Assembly (NCBI GenBank): GCA_003258795.1
Contig: QHMH01000004.1
Coordinates: forward strand, 1 to 12,082
Reading direction: 5' to 3'
DNA: 12,082 nucleotides
From: Candidatus Melainabacteria bacterium
GTDB lineage: Bacteria > Cyanobacteriota > Vampirovibrionia > Gastranaerophilales > Gastranaerophilaceae
Below the pieces are notes generated by a model. The model was not told where the DNA came from. It did not search any database and saw nothing but the letters and a program-made list of their open reading frames with translations. The position numbers were made by a program, and so were the translations under genes. The first letter of the stretch is position 1, and every line of letters begins with the position of its first letter. Of the stretch, positions 6,631-12,082 are shown one piece after another.

Positions 6631-6999
6631 CTAATTGTTCTTGTGTTCATTACTCTGACTTCTTTCAATCTCTGATTGTATTTCAGAAATCCCCGTTTCT
6701 TCATCTTCTATTTTTTTTAAAACACTCTGCAATTCATCTTCACAAGTCGGCATCTTGAAAGAAACAATAAGTTTTCTTTTGTTAAATATCATAAATGTTA
6801 GTGCAATGATTCCCCACAATAAAAAACCACCCGCAAAAGGAATTGTTGCAACGGAATTCATCTTACCTGCAAAATAATTCCATGCACTCATGCTTACGAA
6901 GGATGGAAAAACTACAAAACCTGCGATTAAACATGATATTACAAACAATACCATTAAAATTCCGCCCAAACCGTTTATCTGTATAACTCTTTTTTTCAT
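6631..6999 (-). CDS. Small two-helix membrane protein with acidic coiled-coil tail, 122 aa
   Basis: The family is not recognised. A short basic N-terminus (MKKR) precedes two hydrophobic segments, about residues 11-32 and 51-72. A basic stretch (NKRK, 73-76) suggests the C-terminus is cytoplasmic. Residues 85-116 are rich in Glu, Lys and Ile at coiled-coil-like spacing, and the tail is polar. The start codon abuts the ligA stop (TAAATG), and a GGAG ribosome site within the last ligA codons lies 8 nt upstream, which supports the start. It lies between ligA and the GT-C-like pair with a 12-nt gap to the latter, so it may be an accessory subunit or scaffold for those proteins. That role rests only on position. 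Confidence 0.75.
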   Translation of the reverse strand: MKKRVIQINGLGGILMVLFVISCLIAGFVVFPSFVSMSAWNYFAGKMNSVATIPFAGGFLLWGIIALTFMIFNKRKLIVSFKMPTCEDELQSVLKKIEDEETGISEIQSEIERSQSNEHKNN

Positions 7000-8982
7000 T
7001 TATCTATCTCCACACATTTTTAAAAATTCATTTTCTGTTAATATTATAACACCTGATTTTTGAGCTTTCTCCAATTTTGAGCCAGCATTTTCTCCTGCAA
7101 CTACAAAACTCGTTTTCTTACCGACAGAATTACTTGTTTTGCCGCCCAAAGCTTTAATTTTTCGACTTGCTTCATCTCTTGTCATAGAGCTTAAAGTCCC
7201 AGTTAAAACAAAAACTTTTCCAGAGAATATTCCTTCTTGTCTTTCTGCATCAACAGGTATGACACCACACTCTTTGAGTTCGGATAAAACCTTTTTGTTA
7301 TGCTCGTTTCTGAAATACTCATACACAGATTGAGCTATTTTTGCACCAACACCCTCAATCATAGAGATTTCTTCAAAACTTGCCCTCTCGAGGTTCTCCA
7401 ATGAATTAAAGCTTTCCGCTAAAATATTAGCCGTATCTTTTCCGACAAATTTTATTGACAATGCATTTAAAAAACAACCTAAAGGTCGATTTTTACTTCC
7501 TTCAATTGCGCTAAGAATTTTAGTTGCAGATTTTGTTTTAATCAAATCGAGCTGCATCAAATCGAACAACGTTAGCTTATAGAAATCGGCAAAATTTTTA
7601 ACCATGCCCTTTTCATACAATTGATCAATCAAGGAAGGTCCGACAAAATCTATATCCATTGCCCCTCTTGAAGTCCAATATTCAAGTTTTCCTTTTATTT
7701 GTGCCGGACACTTAAAAGAATTTGGACATATCAAACCTATTTCAGTTGGTCTATTTTCAAGCACAGTGTTGCAGACTGGGCAAACCTCAGGAACTTTTAT
7801 CTCCTCTAAAACTTTACCATCCCTTTGATCCTTTTCGACTTTTATAACTTTTGGAATAATTTCTGCTGCTTTCTTTATCAAGACAGTGTCACCGATTTTC
7901 AAATCTAATCTTTTTATTTCATCAAAGTTGTGTAAAGTCGCCCTTGAAATCATACTACCGCAAAGCAAAACAGGTTTTAATTCAGCAACTGGAGTAACGA
8001 TTCCAGATTTTCCGACTGTTATTTCCACCCCAGTAACTTCCGTGTTAATTTCTTCTGGCGGAAACTTGAAAGCTGTTGCCCATTTTGGAGCCCTTGAGGT
8101 GTAACCAAGCCTATCTTGAAGCATCAAGTCATTAACTTTGATTACTATTCCATCTGTCGCATAATTCAGGTTAAATCTTTCATTTTCCCATTTTTGACAG
8201 TATTTAATGGCATCAGCTACGTTTTTGACAAGCTTAATATTTGGATTTAGTTTAAATCCAAGTTTTTTAAGATACATCATACCCTCATAGTGAGTTTTAA
8301 TGCTCATATCATCAACAATCACACCATAGCAAAACATAGACAAATCTCTTTTTGCGGTAATAGAGCTATCAAGTTGTCTTAGAGAGCCACTTGCTGCATT
8401 TCGAGGGTTTGCGAAGAGTTTTTCGCCTGTTTTAGAATTATTTTTATTTAATTTTTCAAAAGATGTTTTCGGCATGTAAATTTCACCACGAACTTCAAGT
8501 TCTTTTACATCTTCAGGAATTTTTAACGGAATAGCTTTTACGGTTTTCAAGTTAGGAGTGATATTTTCTCCAACAAAACCATCTCCCCTTGTAACACCTG
8601 TTGTGAAATATCCATTTTCATACAAAAGTGCAATGGCAAGTCCGTCGATTTTCAGTTCGCAAACAAGCTCTGGTTCAAACCCTACTTCTTTTACGATTTT
8701 TTCATACCAAACAGTAAGTTCATCATAACTTGTTGTATTATCTAAACTATAAAGTCTATGTTTGTGTGTATAAGGTTCAAACTTTTTTCCCAAAGCACCT
8801 AATCTTTGAGTAGGGCTGTCCAATGTTACAAACAAAGGATTTTCTTCTTCGAGTTTTTTAAGTTCTCTGAACATTTCATCATACTCAAAATCACTCAAAG
8901 ACGGGTTTTCTTCAACATAATACAGGTAGTTTGCTCTGTTTATTGCCTCTTTTAATTCGTTAATCCTCTGTTGAACATTCAT
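7000..8982 (-). CDS. ligA: NAD-dependent DNA ligase LigA, 660 aa
   Basis: Seals nicks in duplex DNA during replication and repair, using NAD+ to adenylate the enzyme lysine. All expected domains are present in order. The N-terminal Ia region has the Y-x-x-D/E-x-P-x-x-D-x-E-Y-D pattern (20-35). The nucleotidyltransferase core has K111-I-D-G. The OB fold (about 318-390) contains VGKSGIVTPVA (323-333). A four-cysteine zinc finger has C401, C404, C419 and C425. Helix-hairpin-helix repeats span about 445-560, and a C-terminal BRCT domain about 585-660. The length is typical of bacterial LigA. The start overlaps speB by 23 nt and has no obvious Shine-Dalgarno, so translation probably depends on ribosomes finishing speB. 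The start is still convincing because the N-terminal sequence matches the family from the first residues. It ends exactly where the next ATG begins. Confidence 0.97.
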   Translation of the reverse strand: MNVQQRINELKEAINRANYLYYVEENPSLSDFEYDEMFRELKKLEEENPLFVTLDSPTQRLGALGKKFEPYTHKHRLYSLDNTTSYDELTVWYEKIVKEVGFEPELVCELKIDGLAIALLYENGYFTTGVTRGDGFVGENITPNLKTVKAIPLKIPEDVKELEVRGEIYMPKTSFEKLNKNNSKTGEKLFANPRNAASGSLRQLDSSITAKRDLSMFCYGVIVDDMSIKTHYEGMMYLKKLGFKLNPNIKLVKNVADAIKYCQKWENERFNLNYATDGIVIKVNDLMLQDRLGYTSRAPKWATAFKFPPEEINTEVTGVEITVGKSGIVTPVAELKPVLLCGSMISRATLHNFDEIKRLDLKIGDTVLIKKAAEIIPKVIKVEKDQRDGKVLEEIKVPEVCPVCNTVLENRPTEIGLICPNSFKCPAQIKGKLEYWTSRGAMDIDFVGPSLIDQLYEKGMVKNFADFYKLTLFDLMQLDLIKTKSATKILSAIEGSKNRPLGCFLNALSIKFVGKDTANILAESFNSLENLERASFEEISMIEGVGAKIAQSVYEYFRNEHNKKVLSELKECGVIPVDAERQEGIFSGKVFVLTGTLSSMTRDEASRKIKALGGKTSNSVGKKTSFVVAGENAGSKLEKAQKSGVIILTENEFLKMCGDR

Positions 8983-9829
8983 AATCTTGTTTACTCATAC
9001 AAATCAATAATTCTCTAATAACTTTAGCAGCTACGGCAGTAGATACACCACTGTTGTCGTAGTGAGGTGCGAGTTCTACAACGTCAGCCCCAACAATATT
9101 CAATTCTGAAAGACCTTCAAACCATTCTGCTAATTCATTAAAACTAAAACCGCCAGCTTCTGGTGTTCCAGTTCCAGACATTATACTTGGATCTAAAATA
9201 TCTAAATCAAAAGTTACATAAACATTTCTGTTTTTAAATTGACTCAATTGTTCTGGGAAATCTAATCTTGTGTTGTGTTTTTTCATCAACTCAAATTCTT
9301 CCTTCATCCCAGATCTTATGCCGACTTGTTTGATATTATTGAAGCCCAATATTTTTGCACAATGATAAATTACCGCCGCATGTGACATTTCTTCTGACAA
9401 ATACTCTTTTCTTAAATCAGTATGTGCATCAAAATGAATAAGTAACAAATCATCATACACCTCTGACATAGCCTTTATAACAGGCAAAGTAACTAAATGT
9501 TCCCCGCCAATACCAAAGAATTTTTTGCCATCATTCAATATTGCCTTTGCGTTTCTTTCAATCATATTCAAGGTTTTTGTCGTATTTCCCAAAGGAAATT
9601 CTAAATCCCCGATATCGTGAAAGTTTACATCTTCTAAATCAAAATCCAAGTTTGGAGAATAAGTTTCAAGCCCCCAACTTGCAAGCCTAATGAGTTCAGG
9701 TGCAAATCTTGAGCCGGAGCGATAAGAAACAGTGCCGTCAAAAGGCATCCCCAACATTACGATTTTAGAACTGTCATAATCTGAATTTTGTCCCATCCAA
9801 CTTCTATCTAAAAACGGTCCCATTCTCAT
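8960..9829 (-). CDS. speB: Agmatinase (agmatine ureohydrolase), arginase family, 289 aa
   Basis: Probably hydrolyses agmatine to putrescine and urea in the cytoplasm, the last step of the arginine-decarboxylase route to polyamines. The ureohydrolase fold is clear. The binuclear manganese ligands are H111 (GGEH), D134, H136 and D138 (DAHTD), and D208 and D210 (TFDLD). The GTGTPEAGG loop (219-227) and the VVELAP strand (250-255, with E252) are also intact. The short N-terminus and the sequence style (SYRSGSRFAPELIR, then GLETYSP) resemble the Bacillus-type agmatinase of about 290 residues. Other ureohydrolases, such as guanidinase or formimidoylglutamase, share these motifs, so the substrate is likely but not proven. 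The start overlaps the nifU stop as ATGA; an alternative Met lies two codons downstream. No arginine decarboxylase gene is in the window. Confidence 0.9.
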   Translation of the reverse strand: MRMGPFLDRSWMGQNSDYDSSKIVMLGMPFDGTVSYRSGSRFAPELIRLASWGLETYSPNLDFDLEDVNFHDIGDLEFPLGNTTKTLNMIERNAKAILNDGKKFFGIGGEHLVTLPVIKAMSEVYDDLLLIHFDAHTDLRKEYLSEEMSHAAVIYHCAKILGFNNIKQVGIRSGMKEEFELMKKHNTRLDFPEQLSQFKNRNVYVTFDLDILDPSIMSGTGTPEAGGFSFNELAEWFEGLSELNIVGADVVELAPHYDNSGVSTAVAAKVIRELLICMSKQDYECSTED

Positions 9830-10647
9830 TCTTCATCGTCCTTATTTATTACTTCGACATCTTCGTTTAATGCATCTCTCAACGTTTGTTGAACGAAGTT
9901 TTTAAGTGTCAAAACAGAGTTTTTACACTTTGAACAACAACCTTTGAGGTTGACATAGATTTTATTACCGTCAACATCGATAAATTCAATGTCGCCACCG
10001 TCTTTTCTCAATTCAGGTGCAATTTGATTTTCCAAAATGTTGTTTATTTTGATAATTTTTTGAGTTTGAGTCAAAGGCTTTTGAACAGGAGCTTTGTTCA
10101 AAGCTTTATCCAAAATAGCTTGGATAGCAGATTTACAATGTCCACAAGCCCCACCAGCTTTTGTATAATTTGTAACATCTTCAATAGTCTTAAGATTATT
10201 TTCCTTAATAGCATAAAGAATTTGTTCTTCAGTTACTTGAAAACAGTTACAAATAATCTTTTCTTTGCCCTTTGTAACATCTTCGTGTAAATATTTTCCT
10301 AAAGCATCTTCCAATGCCTCATATCCCATAACAGAACAGTGCATTTTTTCAGGAGGCAAACCACCCAATGCCTCAATGATATCTTTGTTGGTTATTTTTT
10401 TAACTTCATCAAGAGTTTTGCCAATAACCATTTCAGTTAAAATGCTTGAAGCCGCAACAGCTGAACCACAACCGAAAGTTTGGAATTTTGCATCAACAAC
10501 AACGTTATCCTTTATCTTGAGATAAAGTTTCAATGCATCACCACAAGAAATTGAACCAGCTTCTCCAATGGCATCAGCATCATCAATTTTTCCGACATTT
10601 TTCGGATTTTTATATAATTCTATAACTTTTTCAGAATAATCCCACAT
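9826..10647 (-). CDS. nifU: Full-length modular NifU Fe-S cluster scaffold protein, 273 aa
   Basis: A three-domain Fe-S assembly scaffold. The IscU-like N-terminal domain (1-122) has three cluster-binding cysteines, C35 (with D37), C60 and C104. The central BFD-like [2Fe-2S] domain (about 130-180) has C133-x-C135 and C168-x-x-C171. The C-terminal Nfu domain (about 196-262) has the CxxC motif C238/C241, with an extra C237. All key cysteines are present, and the length is slightly below that of Azotobacter NifU. It would receive sulfur from a cysteine desulfurase and hand clusters to apoproteins. No nifS partner, nitrogenase gene or iscR lies in the window, so a general rather than nitrogen-fixation role is likely, as in other anaerobes with NifU-type scaffolds. 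It is first in the operon, with a promoter at 10681-10709 and a GAGG-type ribosome site upstream. It overlaps speB by ATGA. Confidence 0.95.
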   Translation of the reverse strand: MWDYSEKVIELYKNPKNVGKIDDADAIGEAGSISCGDALKLYLKIKDNVVVDAKFQTFGCGSAVAASSILTEMVIGKTLDEVKKITNKDIIEALGGLPPEKMHCSVMGYEALEDALGKYLHEDVTKGKEKIICNCFQVTEEQILYAIKENNLKTIEDVTNYTKAGGACGHCKSAIQAILDKALNKAPVQKPLTQTQKIIKINNILENQIAPELRKDGGDIEFIDVDGNKIYVNLKGCCSKCKNSVLTLKNFVQQTLRDALNEDVEVINKDDEE

Positions 10648-10680
10648 AACATTTTCCTCTGCTTAAAATATTCCAATGAA

Positions 10681-10709
10681 ATTTTAAACCAAAAAAAGTT
10701 ATGTATCAA
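10681..10709 (-). promoter_or_regulatory. Sigma70-type promoter for the nifU operon
   Basis: On the minus strand, TTGATA (plus 10704-10709) is separated by exactly 17 bp from TAAAAT (plus 10681-10686); each box matches consensus at 5 of 6 positions. The inferred start site is near 10674, giving a leader of about 27 nt before ATG 10647. No clear terminator lies between the preceding LysM gene and this promoter, so some read-through is possible. Confidence 0.65.
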
Positions 10710-10718
10710 TCACCCGAA

Positions 10719-11693
10719 TTAAGATAATTTATTATTGTTATAATTGGCAATAATCTTTTCGCCGTAAGCTTTTTTATACTGCGGATGTCCATTGTAATTT
10801 ACAAGAGCATTTTTGATTTTTGCATTGTCAGAAAGTTCTGGATGTCTGTAATTTTCAAGCTCTAACTTGCCTTTGTAAATTATAATTCCAAGCTCCATGT
10901 TAAGCTCTGGATCTCTCTTTGAACAAACAGCTTCCCATAGTTTTTGAGGAGTTGGATATTTTTTCTTAATTTCATCCAATTTTTCTTTTCCTCCTCTAAA
11001 CCACCTTTGACTTGAATATGCATAAAGGTCCTGTATAGAGATTGAAGTAACCTGCATCATACCTTTGCCATTTACACCGTAAATTTTGTTGCTCTTGTAT
11101 CTGTAATCACACTCCTGATCAATAATACCAGCAACTAAAATTGGATCAATTTTAAGCTCTTTTGCTTTTCTCACAATCATTTCCGGAAGTTCTTTGAGCT
11201 GAGCAGGGTCACTAACACCCTTTTTCTTCATCATTTTTACGATTGTAGCTTTGTACTCCTCTGTTTTTGCCGAATCAACTTTCATGTCAGAATAAATTTT
11301 TTGAGGTTCTGGAATATTGATTTTTTGACCTATTTTCAATTTATTTGCATCAATATTAGGATTTGCTTTTATTATTTCTTGTAAAGTTATACCATCATAT
11401 TTTTCTGCAATTTTAGCAAGTGATTCTCCACTTTTTACAGTGTGAATTTGTGCTTTTGACTTTTCTGTATCATTATTCTTAAATTCTTCAGGAATTTTTT
11501 TGCTAATAATACCACTCAAAGATTCATAACCAAGTTCTGATGAATCGTTAACAACAACATCAATTACTACATTATTATCTTTACTTTCAGGTATAACTGG
11601 TTTTTCTTCATCACCTTTATTTTCCTCAACTTTAGGAAAAGGGCTGTTCGTTATTTTGAATAACGAAGAGAGAAAGACTTTTAAATTTTCCAT
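10719..11693 (-). CDS. LysM domain plus lytic transglycosylase-like (SLT) protein, 324 aa
   Basis: Likely a peptidoglycan-binding, glycan-cleaving enzyme. A LysM domain lies at about residues 83-128 (HTVKSGESLAKIAEKY, then NPNI and LKIGQKINIP). A lysozyme-like SLT domain spans about 172-315, with candidate catalytic E194 in IIDQECDYR, GMMQV (211-215) and NYNG (299-302). These are the expected signatures of family-1 lytic transglycosylases, with Cys195 where Ser is commonest after the catalytic Glu. The first 80 residues are acidic, low-complexity linker. No signal peptide or lipobox is seen at the N-terminus, so how the protein reaches the wall is unclear. A GGAG ribosome site 7 nt before the ATG supports the start. 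It sits upstream of nifU in the same direction with a 71-nt gap and appears to be a separate transcription unit. Confidence 0.88.
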   Translation of the reverse strand: MENLKVFLSSLFKITNSPFPKVEENKGDEEKPVIPESKDNNVVIDVVVNDSSELGYESLSGIISKKIPEEFKNNDTEKSKAQIHTVKSGESLAKIAEKYDGITLQEIIKANPNIDANKLKIGQKINIPEPQKIYSDMKVDSAKTEEYKATIVKMMKKKGVSDPAQLKELPEMIVRKAKELKIDPILVAGIIDQECDYRYKSNKIYGVNGKGMMQVTSISIQDLYAYSSQRWFRGGKEKLDEIKKKYPTPQKLWEAVCSKRDPELNMELGIIIYKGKLELENYRHPELSDNAKIKNALVNYNGHPQYKKAYGEKIIANYNNNKLS

Positions 11694-11711
11694 TCATGCA
11701 CTCCAAATAAT

Positions 11712-11741
11712 AATATAGACATGTTATCGGCACAATTTCAA
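11712..11741 (-). promoter_or_regulatory. Possible promoter for the LysM/transglycosylase gene
   Basis: On the minus strand, TTGAAA (plus 11736-11741) is followed after 18 bp by TATATT (plus 11712-11717). The predicted start near 11705 leaves only about 12 nt before the ATG at 11693, enough for the GGAG at 11701-11704. The spacer is slightly long. The repeat array begins only about 35 bp upstream. Confidence 0.4.
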
Positions 11742-11774
11742 AAAAGTTTAATGGAAATTTTACATAGCATTTTT

Positions 11775-12035
11775 GACCGTTTATCGACGGGGAAGTAATG
11801 ACAAGAAAAATTCCTTTGGGGTTGAACGTAGCTGTCACTCTTTTCCGACGATAGCCGAGAGTGAACTATCAATACTAACGAACAAGCAGAGAAGTCGAAT
11901 TTGTTTGAGGAATGCAACGACGAGTTATTCGACTTTGGGTGAGTTATCGTATTGATGTGAGCGAAGGCGGGGTTTTGTGGTACTTTGACTCCAAAAGTAC
12001 CTTATATAAAAAAAAAATATATTCTATAATTTCTT
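11775..12035 (+). repeat. Modular hairpin repeat, copy C (complete unit, 261 bp)
   Basis: Same unit and orientation as copy B at the other end of the window. H1 is CCGT (11777-11780) / ACGG (11787-11790). H2 is TCACTCT (11835-11841) / AGAGTGA (11858-11864). H3 is AAGTCGAAT (11892-11900) / ATTCGACTT (11927-11935) with a 26-nt loop. H4 is shortened to GGTACTTT (11979-11986) / AAAGTACC (11994-12001), because one T is missing and the loop is changed. Both arms of H2 and H3 are identical to copy B, and substitutions fall outside them. The 11773-11955 open frame lies in this copy and is judged spurious. Apart from the promoter described above and the repeats, nothing else is visible in 11694-12082. 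Confidence 0.9.
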
Positions 12036-12082
12036 TACCGTTTATCAACGGTAAAATGAAAAGAAAAATATCGTTGGGGTTG
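12036..12082 (+). repeat. Modular hairpin repeat, copy D (3' truncated by window edge)
   Basis: The next tandem unit begins 261 bp after copy C. Its H1 is the best in the window: ACCGTT (12037-12042) / AACGGT (12047-12052) with a TATC loop. The following A-rich stretch and TCGTTGGGGTTG match copies B and C. The array therefore continues beyond the window on the right. Confidence 0.85.

Noticed and set aside
9826..10647. Nitrogen-fixation locus suggested by nifU
   Set aside because: No nifH, nifD, nifK, nifB or nifS is present, and NifU-type scaffolds are used for general Fe-S assembly in several anaerobes.
11632..11838. 68-codon minus-strand frame overlapping the LysM gene start
   Set aside because: It crosses the probable promoter and the repeat boundary, has no domain, and conflicts with the better supported LysM gene start.
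11773..11955. 60-codon open frame on the plus strand resembling the one at 158-376
   Set aside because: The similarity comes from the repeated DNA. The conserved features are inverted repeats rather than codons, and no start context or known domain is visible.
11775..12082. Integron cassette array with attC-like sites
   Set aside because: The hairpins repeat in tandem without genes between them, gene boundaries inside the block carry no copies, and no integrase is visible.

Overview
The window is AT-rich (roughly 30% GC by eye). Every credible gene lies on the minus strand, so transcription runs from high to low coordinates. The gene content suggests a host-associated, probably anaerobic bacterium. 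Two adjacent lineage-type proteins, one with an N-terminal SFKG motif, resemble what I remember from gut Gastranaerophilales (Melainabacteria/Vampirovibrionia). That placement is from memory, could not be searched, and is only moderately confident.

Layout from right to left, following transcription. (1) Positions 11775-12082 hold a tandem repeat array with a period of about 261-263 bp, made of several small hairpins and continuing past the window edge. (2) A LysM plus lytic-transglycosylase gene (10719-11693) has its own likely promoter. (3) A tightly packed six-gene set (10647 down to 2480) starts at a good sigma70-type promoter (TTGATA-N17-TAAAAT). It reads nifU, agmatinase (speB), NAD-dependent DNA ligase (ligA), a 122-residue membrane protein, and two large polytopic proteins that resemble GT-C glycosyltransferases. 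Gene junctions overlap, abut, or are 12 nt apart, and the set ends at a hairpin terminator near 2332-2359. (4) A two-gene set (2221 down to 546) encodes two related helical, membrane-associated proteins of unknown function and ends at a strong terminator (504-534). (5) Positions 1-490 hold a second array of the same repeat in the same orientation.

How the genes work together: NifU (Fe-S scaffold), agmatinase (putrescine formation) and LigA (nick sealing) are housekeeping functions joined by linkage rather than by one pathway. The two GT-C-like proteins are diverged tandem copies sharing an N-terminal motif and a C-terminal extracytoplasmic domain. They may act together on cell-envelope glycans or lipids.

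Most worth a second look: the modular repeat arrays flanking an 11.3 kb block that contains the normally essential ligA; a repeat copy whose hairpin loop has been replaced while the stem is intact; and the second GT-C-like protein, which has lost the likely catalytic aspartate and gained a charged insert plus three exact-length 19-residue repeats. No CRISPR array, transposase, tRNA, rRNA or phage gene was seen.
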